A stretch of DNA of 64,000 nt from Cololabis saira (taxonomy: Eukaryota > Chordata > Actinopteri > Beloniformes > Belonidae), in the NCBI RefSeq assembly GCF_033807715.1, contig NC_084587.1, forward strand, positions 17,404,017-17,468,016, in the 5' to 3' direction. The notes beneath the pieces are model-generated. The model was given only the letters and a program-made list of their open reading frames with translations, did not search any database and was not told where the DNA came from. Positions 49,991 through 64,000 of this stretch are shown in pieces. Each line of letters opens with the position of its first letter. The first letter of the stretch is position 1. The position numbers and the translations under genes were made by a program.

Positions 49991-50661
49991 TAGTTTTCTT
50001 TTTTTCATGTTACCCAACGCTGTATATGTAAGTAAGTGAAAGTAAGTACCATGTCATAACATAGTATTTATTTTCAAGTTAGTTTCCTATATGAACACTA
50101 GTGTGTTTTAACATTAATTGTAGCCCTTAAACTTTAGTATTACGCCAGTCAGGCGTAAAGCATTCGGATGCAGTGCATATATCCTTTAATTGTGACGTGT
50201 TCCTTCTCATTTTTGACAAGTAGCTTTTTATTTTCACTCGAAAAACCACTTGCTCTGTTTTGATAGAAAAGCAACCAGAGTGAGGGAAATCACAACTGTG
50301 TCGTGAAGCAGACACACTGACTGCATTCTCACTTTGGATAAACCCTCTTAGCTGGAACTGAGTGTAAAATAAACATCAAGGAATGAGATCTGTCTTAAAT
50401 AAGCAAAGTGTCCAAGCTGATCCATTTTGCATTCATTATGCTGCGAGCTGCAGTCTCCACATTAGTTTAGGTTTATTGGGTTTATTTTTTCTTTAAAAAA
50501 AGAAAAAAACAACCCCTCCCGAGTCTTTTACCACCTGGTCAAAGGTCACGTCACCATCTCATTCGTCTTTCCCATCCTTCCTCCCTCAGACTTTCCCACG
50601 GAGTGAAATCATTGCGACTTCCCCTCTAAACTAACTCTGGCATCAAATTACTCCGTGCATG

Positions 50662-50690
50662 TAGTTGTTGTTGTTGTTGTTGTTGTTGTT
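50662..50690. repeat. (GTT)n microsatellite
   Basis: Nine to ten GTT units, about 90 bp downstream of the lectin exon in gene sense. Confidence 0.9.
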
Positions 50691-50782
50691 TGGACCATGT
50701 GAAAGCTGCAGCATTCTGGTGGCGCCGGTGACACTGAAAGGCTTTAGAAATTTGAAATACTGAAGAAGAAATGTGCACTTAC

Positions 50783-50892
50783 TGTAAGGGACGCACTCAT
50801 ACTGGACTTCCAGGTACTTGTATGTGCCCGGGCAGGGATCGGGGAAGACGTCAGGACCTGCCACTACCGCACACTGGGTACGGTTGTTGCAT
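50783..50892 (-). CDS. adgrl3: adgrl3 exon: end of SUEL/RBL lectin domain
   Basis: A 110-nt exon. One base finishes an Arg codon begun upstream, 36 codons follow, and one base (A) is left for the next exon. It reads [26 protein letters not shown] and Q-Y-E-C-V-P-Y, the C-terminal part of the rhamnose-binding-lectin-like domain, with its four cysteines and the D-P-C-x-G-T-x-K-Y-L loop. It is almost identical across latrophilins, so this exon alone does not tell the paralogues apart. The acceptor is tttcag and the donor gtaagt. N-R-T is a potential N-glycosylation site. In the family this domain binds teneurins across the synaptic cleft. The preceding lectin exon was searched for in 50893-64000 and not found. 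Confidence 0.94.
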
Positions 50893-51149
50893 CTGAAAGA
50901 AAAACAGTCCCAGAACTGAGTTTTGTTGTTTGTTTGTGTGTGTTTGTGTCTGTAAAAACCTAATCTTCTGATCATTGTGAGTCCCAGTCTTAGGTAAATA
51001 CAGCATCAGATAAGCAGCAACCCGTAGCTTATTTTTTTACAGCACCATGTTTTATTTGACAAAAATGACATCAAAAAGAAAATACATTAAAGCGAGCAAT
51101 ACTCGAGGTGCTTGTCAGTTCACTGTCATCGAAAATAATGTGAAGAAGT

Positions 51150-52170
51150 CATTCCCTGCAGGACTTCATCAGCCCCTCACAACATTGTGGAGGGATTCTG
51201 GTCCGTTCTTCTTTCCAAAGTTGCTTCAGCTCCCTGAGGTTTGTGAGCATCCACTACTGAACCGCTCTCTTAAGGTCTCACCACAGAGTTTAATTGGGTT
51301 CAGGTCGGGACTGGACTCCAAAACTTTGACACTCGCCGTATTACTTTCGGCCAGCTGTTGGCTGTTGGACAGATGGCTTCATATTTATGTCTCCTATAGA
51401 GGAGCTCATGTTGACTCAAAGCCTGCTAAGTGCTCAGGTCCCGTGGCTGCGGATCAACCCCGGTCCCCCCTCCGCCGGCGTGGTTGACAGCGGGTGTGAG
51501 GTTATTCTGCTAAAAAGTTTAATTTTCCAAAAACCAGGGTGCGGGACATTAAAGGGTAAAAGAGCCGCAATCTGTTATCGTCTCTCCGTAGGACATTGTT
51601 CCAGAGTTTTTATCCAATTTGAAGTTTTTCAAACCTCACTTTTTATACAGAGGCAGCATTCTCTTGATGACCCTTACAAACTAACCACACTTGTTCAGTC
51701 TTATTAACGCCGTTGTCAGGAATTTAACATTTAAACATGCTCGGAGAGGCGCGAAGGCTCCGTCATGTAGTTGTTTATTTACCTACTTGCCTGACCACTG
51801 CAGCGCCCAAGCTCGGGGGTAAATGTCCCAGCTGGGACGTCCGCTCTTGACGCGACTAGCAGCTGTCCTTAATGCTTTCCACCTGCCAATGATCTCTCTC
51901 ACTGCAGGACATTCGACTGATGTGAAGTAAGATTTCTTCCTCTGAGATCATTACTTATGTCGTTCCCCCTTGGCATTGTGTCAACACTCCTAAATGCTCC
52001 AAACCAGCCAAACTGCCAAAATGTCTGTTTTTACAGAGATTTGCTCAGATGCAGAAGATCAGTTCATCAAGGAGAGATTATGATCAGCACCTGGCTGCAA
52101 ATCACCCTCCTGGATCCTATAGAGGCCGGTAAGAGGGTACTTAGCATTGCCTACATTGTTGTTTAGACTG
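51150..52170 (-). mobile_element. Decayed Tc1/mariner transposase (fossil 4)
   Basis: Several blocks match the other Tc1 copies in the window when read in reverse: the W-P-S-Q-S-P-D-L-N-P-I-E region (about 51270-51320, degenerate), the G-P-G region (about 51430) and the terminal part ending in gtaagagggtacttagcatt. Many stops and indels. Confidence 0.75.
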
Positions 52171-54432
52171 CTAGGTTTCATTTTTTTGTACTAAGAACCA
52201 TTTCCAATGGGTGGTTTGTTTTTGTTAACATGCAAAAAAACGTAGGGGTAACAGAGGGTCTATTAATGTTCAAAGACTACGGATGTAAGGAAAGCAACCG
52301 CTGCAAGGATAGATTATTTTTAGACATAGCCAAAGCACAGATCCTGACAATAAATAATCTTTCCAGAGAGTATCTTAATGGAGAAGTCAGATGGTGAGCG
52401 TTCATATAACCAGAGTAGTCTCCATCTCCAAGTGCAGAGGAGGAGAGATGCTGTGGTATATTCATGTACAGTCGCTGTCCCTTTTTTACACCTGGAAGTT
52501 GTTGATTCAGAATCTGTTCTTCAACACAGAAAGAAGAGAAAGAATTGAGTGTCATGTACGACACATCAGCTGTGATGTGTTCCGGTCGGTTGCTGCGGAG
52601 CAAAAGGCTCCGGAGATATCTTTCAAAGTGACACAGTTTTATTCTTTGTCTGCTCGCCATGCTGCATATCAAGTACGATATTGTCAGAAAGCGCTCTGTC
52701 CTCTGGACCAGTCTGCTCCACCTCTCCCTTCGCAGATAAACAAACACTACGTCCCACACAGTCCCACTTACAAGCCGACTCTGTTTCGGCTCCTTTGTGA
52801 CTGTCACATCTCCATAACTGGATCCGGCCTCATCAGTACGCCTCTAGTCAAGTCACTGTTTGACTGGACCAAACAGATTAATTAGAACATAGATTTGCCT
52901 TTTTTTTTTTCTTTCCTTTTCCTATCCCATTTTTAGCCTGTGATTGCAGCTTCGCCACATGAGACATTTCTGAGCTTTTTGAACATTCACTCTTTTATAG
53001 ATTGACAGTTAGATTGAAAACAAATGAAGGCCATGAACTGAATTCACCAAATATTCTATTTAACCTGTGAAAAAATATTTCAGAAGTCCTGAAAAAAAGG
53101 AAATGAATGCTGATATAGCGAGCGCCGAATGTATCCACTTTGATTGTGTGTCATTAAATAAGAATGTAGGGGATGTATTCGCTTCATTTGCTTGATATTT
53201 CTCAGACGTCTATGATTACATGCATTGAAATGACTCTCCGCATTCATGCCGACTCTCGAGAGTCATCTGTGCTAAAGGACCCTCGATGTTGTGCATGCGG
53301 CAGACGGTCCACCCTTACTGGTACTTCTGGAGTGGACATTACGGTAATGGAATCATCGAGTTCACTTGTACACAAGGTGGAAGCTGAAGGGCTGCAACTC
53401 AAGGACACTCCTGGGGGGGTGCGCATGTGTTCATGCCTGCGGGTGTGTGCGCGCAACGAGAACAATAACCTATGTCTTTAAGAGTACTTTGACCCAGACT
53501 CCAGATAATTAATTCTAATCATCAGGGGGGCGCTATCCTCTGACACACAAAATGTAAGTATTTCTCACACCGAACACAACCCAGACCACTATAGCAGACC
53601 ATGTGTGTTTAGCCCGTCAGCCGTGTGTATTTACATACGTGTAAAGCAGATGCAAGGCTATAAAAAAGGCACCCAGATTCATGTGTAATTAAACATAGCA
53701 AGGCTGCTCCTCGCAGCCGGCGGAGGTCGTTTGTTGGGGGGCGACTGGTCCGCACACGTCATCATAGATATGTACAATGATATGAAATGCAACTTCACGT
53801 TAAAAGTGCCACTTTATCTCAGCGACACTTTCTGGCTGAAATGAATTATTAAAAATAACGTGAATGAAGAATACATTATGCAGGCTACACGGATTGGGAC
53901 AAAGGATACATGAGAAGGAGAGGGCTGCTTTAAGATCTTTTTCTTCTTCGAATATTTCCCATCAATTAGTTAAACTGCTCTGTCGTTTCCTCTGTGCACA
54001 CCTGTCAAGCAGACGACATTTACAGATTCTCCCATTGAGATCTTTTTAATGAGCGTACTAAACCCCTCAAGTATCCGTTTTAACAGTATCGTTCAACAAT
54101 TTGCATAATGAAATATGCATGGGAGCTCATTTCATTTTTAGTTCAATAATCGCATTTAACAGAAAGCCGGAACGTGGGCTGGAGGAGACTAATTAGTGTG
54201 ACCTCTGGCGGCGCCTACAGCTGACCGGTAGGCTCTGTGGCTACGCAAGAGGTTAATTGGAGATCGGAAAGTTTAAAACCACATATGTTGCTATGTCTGT
54301 CATTTTTTTAATAACAATGCACGCTCCTCCCCTCTCCCTCCCTCCTTTCTTTCCTCGGCTCTCTGCTTTTTAATTTCTTGCCCCGGTGCCTTCATCATCA
54401 GTCACCTGTCACCAGTGCAACTTCTGGACTGA

Positions 54433-54446
54433 GGGGGGGGGGGGGG
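54433..54446. repeat. G14 mononucleotide run
   Basis: Fourteen G within the upstream intron, followed by a CG-rich patch (to about 54650). Confidence 0.9.
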
Positions 54447-54929
54447 TGGTTGACATGACGGCGCAACTTCGCGCCGACAGACGGCGCGGGCTGACGTGCA
54501 GCGGTGAATCAGAGCACAGAGGCACGTTTAATGACCTCACATGTTTCCTTGCTCTAAAACTATCCGCTGCCTTCGATATCGTTGCGCCCGCAGACAAGCG
54601 AGGAGAGCGAGCTAACCGTTTCACCCGGACCGGCCTGCTCAGCGGCACCGAGAGAAGCACGAGTGTCGTTTTAATTATTTCCTCACAGGCTTTAAGGAGA
54701 GGAACCTTGAACACTATCGGAACAAAGACACCCAGGGGCTTCGTAAAAGTGACTCATCATTAATGAAGAGGAGGGGTAAGATGCATCTGATGTAAAAAAA
54801 AAAGTTATGCAAAACCAACTAACCCCGAACTTTTCAACACAGCTCCAGTTGCTACAGTAACAATGCACCTTTCAATAACCATGTCTACGTCATACTGTGG
54901 CACTTTTCACTTTTTTTAAATTGTATATA

Positions 54930-55040
54930 TGTTAATAAGAGCTGTCATCTTCCTATTTACTGTACAGTGAGCAAACATAACCGAGTCAAATTCCCCGTTT
55001 TGTTTGACCTGACTTGGCCAAATAAACATGATTCTGATTC
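54930..55040 (+). mobile_element. LINE 3' tail
   Basis: The blocks taccgagtcaaattcc-like (aaccgagtcaaattccccg), acttggccaaataaacatga and the ttctgattctgat end form the 3' tail of a common teleost LINE. The body is absent. Confidence 0.55.
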
Positions 55041-58000
55041 TGATGTGAAGCTACAGCTCGGCAAACCTTGTTCACGTTGGCCGTCTCGCTGCTACCATGA
55101 GGATTACAGATTAATCCAGCTGTTATAGAGGATACCCAATAAGCTATTGGTCAACTTTTCTGTTGTGAAGAAGCAAAGGATTCATTTTCTCAGGCAGCTC
55201 ATCGGTACAGAACTCATAAGGTCACATTTAGTGCTAACCGTCTCAGGGAGGTTTCAGTCCCTTTGTTGGACCGATTACAGTTTTAGGTCAAAACAAACTT
55301 AACACATAAAACACTCTCTTGTTTTCACTAAGGTTTCGTAATTTATCATTTTAGCTGGGCGTGTAGTTTGATAGCTAACTTTAAAATAGCTATCAACCCT
55401 CGGGTTTCCCCATCAATAAATGAGTGGAAACTTTTGTTACGGCCCAAAACTGAAGCAGAATGAAACATGAGTTTTCGGAAAAAAAAGGCAAATATTAACT
55501 CATCATCAGGCAGTGAATAAAATACTTGACCTTTTTTAAATTTGATCTCTAGATGGGTTTTGGAGAATATTAAAAGACTTCTTACATAATATGTAGGTCT
55601 ACTGAAGTTACCAAATGTAGTTAATTACCCTTAAAAGCTTAGGCAATACATATACGTAAAATTAAACTGAGGACTCAAAAATGCCATTCCACAAAAGTAG
55701 AAAGTTCAAGTGATTTTTGTATGTGTACAAACATTCTGCTCTGCGACCGTGGTTTACTCAGCAGTCCACCTGTCTAGGCTGACAACCAGGTGGCAGCAAC
55801 CACGTGGAGATGCCTGTACAAACAGTGCTTTTATACACTTTTTGTTCACATATAAAGTTAAAATACCTTGGTTTTTGTCTGGAGGGATACTATCCGCACT
55901 CCCACTTAAGTGAAACAACATTTTTGAGTCTGTCATTGCCCCAAATGCCCACACTAATCACCACTTTTTCACATTCAATTCTCACTTAAAGCTGCTTCGA
56001 TTCAGGCTGTTTTGGTCCCTGAGGACAAACTATGCTTATGAATATCTAAAAGAATGAGGGTTGTTTTAACTGTGGAATGTTCCTTTAAGCAATGGCACTG
56101 CCGCAGGAATCCAACAAATTTATATATATATATATATATACACATATGCTTTCACATGGATTTAACTTGTGAAACCTAATCTAAAAAGCGCTCTGTCTCT
56201 GCTCTTTAGATGAGGTTATGTAATATATTTTCATATACAGAATTTTTTCTCTCTCTCTCTCTCTAATTACTGTTAGCCCAGACGCCAGTTTGCCGTGTTG
56301 CTTGCCGTACAAATATAAAATCATGTACCTGGGAAGGCGTTTGTGCAGTGACATTGTAAAGCTTTCCATTCTGCTCTGCCCCAAAATTTCCACGGAGCAC
56401 GCCGTGCATCACGATGTCAAGCAAACTGGTCGATAATGAAGCATCCCTCTAACGATAAATACGATCAGTTTTAATCTATTCCCTTGATGGCTTGATGGTA
56501 CGCAGTAGTTCTGAGGCAGAAATGTGCCATCTTGAATATAAATACTCACCATATGGACAAGTTAAAACTTGAATATCATTGAGAGTGGATTAGAAAAAAA
56601 GCCCTGATCCAAGTGACAGGCAGGCTACAAAAAAAGATCATTTATGAATATTTGTGCATATATTGCTGCTTTACGATGCCGCTAAAATGGCTCCATAGCT
56701 GAGTCATAAAGCACTGAAGGTTATTGACTAAATAAAGGGTAGAGAGCAAAGATTTGACATAATCCCTCGTGCGCTATATCTTTCCCCAATCACTTTTCCC
56801 TTCTCCTTGTCTATTTGTGTCTGCAGTATATTTCTTTTCCTTATCCCCACGCTCTCTAAGCCAAGATAATAAACCAATTTTTTTTTCAGCCTTTGTCTTC
56901 ATCCCTCCCGCCTTGGAATTATTCTTCTCCATTCCTCCTTTTGTCTCTAGTTTCGACTTTAATTTTTTTTTCTGTCTGTTTATATGTCCTAAACCCACTT
57001 AGCTGCAGTTTTCTGAAGTCACACCCTGATATATGTGTTAGACCTCTTATTGCTGCATCCCTTCTCTCTCCTTCTGTCCGCTCTGCCTCCTTAATACCTT
57101 TTCTCATCCCTGCCTCCCTCAGGGTGTCATCTCCAGCCTCCCTCTGTTTCTCCTTCAATCCCTCCATCTTTAGTAAAGCCTGTGCTGACGTCACCCCTCT
57201 CTATGAGCCAGTAGCCCGAGTCAGGTCCAAAAAAGACTCCCTCATGTTTCCAGAACGTCCGTTCCTCAACCAAAAGATTGCTTTTTTTTTTAAATGTATT
57301 TATTTAATTTTGCATTTTTCTTGCATTTGTTTTTGTTGTTAAATAATTAGCATGACCACATCAAAACAAGGCAGTGGCCTGGATACCGCCTCGCCCGCCA
57401 GTCTTGCTGGCTCTCAACGCGCAGGAGAAACACGCCCGCACACATATATACGAACACAAACAACTCTCCTCCTAACAAAGCAGCGCCGTGGCGGGCAGAG
57501 CGAGAGAACGAGGACTGGTGCAGTCGGCGCCGCGGCCGCCGTTCTCGTCTCTGATGTTGCTCACTTTCTCTGGCAGAACTCACTTCACTCCATCTTTGTT
57601 GTTCCTCTGCCTCCCTCTTTCATATAAATATAACCGAGCGAGTGATGGGCTGAGGGTGACGCTGGCTGACGGAACGCTCGTGTGGTACGAGCAGATGTCG
57701 AGCAGAGTAAATATTTGAGTGCGTGTTTGGGGCGACGGCCTACACTGGATGTGCGAATGTGCTCGGATGCAGATGTGCTGAAGAACTATGTAATTACAGA
57801 ACAAGTGAGAGCTGGAAACTAATCCTCATGAGCTCAAAGAAGTGCCTGAGTGTGAGTGACGCACAAAGCCTCTGCATAGTCCTTCGGAATCAAATAAAGT
57901 CAGATAATTCCAGCGGCCTCCCAGACTCATTCTGTGACACATTCAAGCTGTATAAACTTGCGATTACACATTAACAACGAATAAGACAAAGTATATACAC

Positions 58001-58119
58001 ATATACGGTGTAATGTATGAAGGACAATGAAGAGGTGTGGACTTCTTAAGACGGATCTGAGCCCCTCTACGTTTGAAGGCATCAAAACAAACACTGGAAC
58101 TGGATTTGAATTCAGTCCA

Positions 58120-58529
58120 GCACTTTACACTTTACACACACACAGTTACACAGACATACACACCTGCTCACGCACCTACATACTCACTCTGCAGCTTTGG
58201 GGGACAGATAATCACAGTAGCCTAGTTTTGATTCAGTCTCAGGGACCTGAAATGGTTGTTGCTTGTGTCTCTGCCTGTTCTTATGTCTGTTTGTTTGTTT
58301 TTTCTTTTACATATTTCAAAGGCTTGTGTGCCTGTTGTGCGTTTCCCTGTGTTTTTCTCATTTCAGACTAGCAGCGGATGTCACCCCTCACCCTCACCCC
58401 GCACCCCCCCACACCCATAAAAAAATATATATATTAAAAATACATATGCCTTAGGTTTTTACCAACTTGGTATTAACCATTAATATATATGCAGACAAAA
58501 ATAAATAAATAAAAAAATAATAATAAAAT

Positions 58530-58530
<1 letters not shown>
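58120..58530 (+). mobile_element. 5'-truncated LINE copy, same family as 46853-47475
   Basis: It shares the acagttacacagacatacac and ctagttttgattcagtctca blocks and the atatatatgcagac end with the copy at 46853-47475. The target duplication is AATTCAGTCCA at 58109-58119 and 59593-59603, so the full insertion is 58120-59592, including the later element nested in its A-rich tail. Confidence 0.8.
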
Positions 58531-59575
<1,045 letters not shown>

Positions 59576-60727
59576 ATAAAATAAATAAATAAAATTCAGT
59601 CCACCATCTGAGTTTTAAGTCTGTAACTTGTGCATTACCGATCAACTGAATTAGACTGGTTACTATGTGTCGCATTGGCAACAGATCGCAACAAATACGA
59701 TTCGTCCACCTGGTAGCATTGTTCTTCTTTGTCTTTGTTTCCCGCTACTACTTATTCACTGACGTCTTCAAGCTCAGTAGAAAGAGAGATTGCTGTATTG
59801 TCAGTGAAAATTACTGATGTTCAGCATTTTGTAATTACAGACAGACACAATTAGCAACAAACAAGCATGAATGGCAGCCAAGACATTTGTCCTAAACATA
59901 GTTGACGCACGTCGTTGCCACGTACAGTACTGTAGAAGATAAAACAGGCTTTGGTCCACAACAGAGCCCAACCACAAAGGTTTGTTTTTATTGTTAAACT
60001 CCCTTGTTTTTTCTCCGTTGAGTTGTACATTTCTCAGAGATACCTACAGAGATCTCCCTGGATGTATTGAAGTGTTATGTTTGCAGTTTGCAGTAACTGA
60101 TCTGACGACTCTTCCGTCGTCAGCTCAGCCCACCTCTGCCGGAGCGTCAACAATGAATAAGTCAACTACAAGGCGTCAGTCACATTCAGCGAGCAATCGC
60201 TCTCAATTTTAAGTGGTCTTCACATCCTCACACGGAGACTTGGGGAAGCAGAAACTGTGAGGAACTGCAAAGTGATCCAAACTTCCACGCTGTTTGCTCT
60301 CATCACGAGCCCCAAGCAGCTCTTTCAAGCACACGGTTCCTGGAAAAGGAGCAGCTACATAACAGCGAATACCCACTCAAAATGACCCTCTTTATAATCT
60401 GAACGTGATCCATTCAGTTTAATAACATTTGGAAAACCTGGAAGAGCTCTGCGATCGCTTTATTTTATCAAATTTATGTGCGCAGGGAGCCCACAGGAAG
60501 TCCGACAGTTTGGTGAGGAGAAATATTTCACTGCTCTCAACTGGGATGAGTGGAAAAAGATTTGGACGCATATGCTGTGAGAGAGAGGGAGTTTTTTTTT
60601 TCATGAGGGGGGGGCTTCCAGAAATAAGCCAAATGCATTTGAAGAGGAATAAAAAATTATTCACATGGCTCCAAAGTCTTAATTTACTTTACTCAATTTA
60701 CTCACAACCACTTAATATAACGGGAAC

Positions 60728-61951
<1,224 letters not shown>

Positions 61952-63454
61952 ACGGGAACTATTAGGTTTACTGTAAGATCACAAATTCTGACCCCTGAAC
62001 CAGTTTGTAATATATTCCACCATCAGTGCATCTCTGAGCATCCTTTGGTTTTTTTGTTCTTTTCACACCAGCAGGAACATTGGTGGTTCAGAATACTGAG
62101 AAATCTCCCGGTACAGCTCCCTGGGAGAGTTGAGCAATGTTCAGAACATGCAATATGGACTCGCTGTGCGTCTTTTTCTCACCTTTTCCCCCCCACGCTG
62201 TGAGGTAACCTGCAGAAAACAGACTGGAAAATATTTTCTGTGTTAGACATTAGTACTAATACGCAGTTATCTTTGGAGCTCTGCATGGGGGATGTTTTTG
62301 GGACGGCTCAACGAAAATGATTTGAGAAGAAATGAGAGCTGAGAGTTTATGTCAACACGCCAAGACAAAGAACTTCAATGTGTTTGTCTTGTTACTGTCC
62401 TTGTTTTCTAGTGAATCACTTAGTTAAACTTAATTAAGAGCACATAAAAGATCATGTGTGTTTACAGTCGTGAACAAAGTACTCCATTAACCTCATTCAG
62501 TTCGAAGATTTTATGTATAGATATAAAAAAATAATATAGTCGTTCTCAGGACATGTAAATTAAGTGAGTATAACCTGAGATAAACACGACCACATGATGT
62601 ATTATACCCCTTTTAAGAACCGTAATTAGGAGTGACTGTTTTTTGTTTGATGTTATCAGCTTCTCACATCACTGCAGAGGAATTTTGGCGCTCTCTTCTT
62701 TGCAACATTGCGTCAGTTCATTAAAGTTTGAAGTCATTTCTCTATGCGATGCTCTCTGTAAGTCCCACCACACCATTGTTTTAATTGAGTTAAGGTCTGG
62801 TCTTTAACTGGGCCATTTCAGCAACTTCATTTTCTTCTTTTTCAGCCGTTCTCCTGTGGATTCCCTAGGGATTGTTTCCCCTTTGTATGATCCAGTTTCG
62901 GGAAAGCTTTATTTGTCAAACAGAAGGCCTCACAATGGACTCTAGAAAACTCTGATGTGCAGGTTGGATGACCGCAAACCAGAGAATTGCGAAAGAAACT
63001 GCCATCTTCACCCATCCGCCACCACGCTCCCTCACAGTTGCTGCAAAGTGTTTGTGCTGATGCGCTACCCATTATGGTCAAACACTGACACTTTGCTTTT
63101 GTTATTCCAAATGTTGTCAAAATATTTTGCCTTGATCACGTTCAATTGTGGAAGCAACTTCTTTTTTAGAGAGAAGAGTTTTTCTACTAACAACTGCTCC
63201 CGAACCCATGTTTGTGTTTTCCTTTTGTACATTTATTGTCATGAACTTAAAACTTTAACAAGCCAAGGTCTGTACGATCCGAGTTGTGCCTCCTAGTTTG
63301 TTTGTCTATTTATCAAGGCACAATACTATCTGACCTCGAGGTGAACTTGCAGGCTTCTACTCCTAAAAACTGGATTTAATTTTTTCCACTGTACTGCTGT
63401 ATTGTTAGGGTGTCTTTGAGCATCCTGGAAAGCAATACATACATTTGAATTATT

Positions 63455-63457
63455 ATT

Positions 63458-63495
<38 letters not shown>

Positions 63496-63540
63496 TATTA
63501 TTACTATTATTATTAATAATAGTAATAGTAGTAGTAGTAT
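63455..63540. repeat. (ATC)n/(ATT)n microsatellite
   Basis: About a dozen ATC units followed by ATT and AGT units, inside Tc1 fossil 5. Confidence 0.9.
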
Positions 63541-63689
63541 CAAAAATCTTTCTCAGTGTGAATGATGGACTCTAAAAAAGATGCTAATATATTGTTAATA
63601 TCTTTCATCTTTGGCGTTGTGTTAACACACACTACTATGCTCCAGAGTATCAAACTAAAGTGCCCTTATTTTTAACAACTTGTGCTTTT

Positions 63690-63860
63690 TATTATTTTAC
63701 TTCTTTTCTTATCATTTTATTCATAATTTGATTTCATTTTATTTACTATTTACTGTCTAATTATGTCTTGCCGCTTTTAATGTCGATGTAAAGCACTTTG
63801 AATTACCTTGTGTTGAATTGTGCTATACAAATAAACTTGCCTTGCCTTGCTAAAGAAAAC
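63690..63860 (+). mobile_element. LINE 3' tail inserted in Tc1 fossil 5
   Basis: The blocks gtaaagcactttgaattacc and ctatacaaataaacttgcct with a final ccttgccttgc form the conserved 3' tail of a frequent teleost LINE. It splits the Tc1 copy. Confidence 0.65.
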
Positions 63861-64000
63861 AACAACAAAATAAAAAAACAAACTTGGTCTCTTGGAGGAG
63901 CTTTCACTAAGTGATGATCATTTAATCAAACACATTTGGTTAGCAGCGGCTAACTAACCTCTTAATTCCCAGTGAATCATGGGACTAGCTTAGTTTTTGA

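Larger units (their letters stand above)
37484..50782 (-). other. adgrl3: adgrl3 13-kb intron, lectin to microexon
   Basis: A 13,299-bp intron with a gtaagt donor at 50782-50777. It holds a G18 run, an L1-like fragment, several microsatellites, a LINE insertion with target duplication, a SINE, and a 58-bp inverted pair. Non-repetitive, CNE-like stretches are at about 43540-43860 and 44670-44830. Nothing is recognised in about 37760-39770, 41820-42600, 44830-46830 or 47490-48150. Confidence 0.8.
62640..64000 (-). mobile_element. Decayed Tc1/mariner transposase (fossil 5), interrupted
   Basis: In reverse it shows the terminal Tc1 transposase region (about 62770-62820, the W-P-S-Q-S-P-D-L-N-P-I-E block, degenerate) and matches the other copies up to about 63680, then again from 63890. 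An ATC/ATT microsatellite (63455-63540) and a LINE tail (63690-63860) are inserted. It reaches the window edge. Confidence 0.75.

Noticed and set aside
52277..52885. Overlapping long frames on both strands (176 and 164 residues)
   Set aside because: No recognised domain on either strand; overlapping frames of this kind arise by chance in 64 kb. I keep it only as unexplained.

Overview
This is a 64 kb stretch of vertebrate nuclear DNA, almost certainly from a ray-finned (teleost) fish. It lies inside one very large gene on the minus strand: an adhesion G-protein-coupled receptor of the latrophilin family, best matched to latrophilin-3 (adgrl3). Six coding exons can be placed with matching splice sites and reading phases. 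In transcription order (falling coordinates) they are the end of the SUEL/RBL lectin domain (50892-50783), a 15-nt microexon (37483-37469), the olfactomedin domain (34985-34197), the Gly/Ser/Thr/Pro stalk plus the first half of the hormone-receptor (HRM) domain (10055-9624), the second half of HRM (7422-7319), and the start of the GAIN domain (5597-5412). Together they give 1,636 nt of coding sequence. The start codon, the first lectin exon, most of the GAIN domain, the seven-helix domain and the tail are not in the window.

About 97% of the window is intron. The introns are filled with the repeats typical of teleosts: five decayed Tc1/mariner transposases, a Harbinger-type element with TTA duplications, a hAT-type element with an 8-bp duplication, two short elements in TTAA sites, a Tigger/pogo-like element, three copies of a palindromic foldback element, LINE fragments of several kinds (one L1-like, one with an FADD catalytic box), two tRNA-derived SINEs and many microsatellites. 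Insertions are nested in several places: Harbinger inside Tc1 with a hairpin element inside that, SINE and TTAA element inside a LINE, and a second element in the A-rich tail of a LINE copy.

Layout: 1-5.4 kb is intron after the last visible exon; 5.4-10.1 kb holds three exons with a transposon 57 bp from one splice donor; 10.1-34.2 kb is a 24 kb intron; 34.2-37.5 kb holds the olfactomedin exon and the microexon; 37.5-50.8 kb is a 13 kb intron with an L1-like fragment; 50.8 kb is the lectin exon; 50.9-64 kb is intron upstream of it, with a ~930-bp CTTT array inside a hAT element.

I see no second protein-coding gene, no CRISPR array, no operon and no convincing RNA gene. I found no previously undescribed multi-gene system. 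The most interesting points are the microexon with a C18 tract just upstream of its acceptor, the higher-order organisation of the CTTT array, a near-identical 58-bp inverted pair, and the nested transposon histories.
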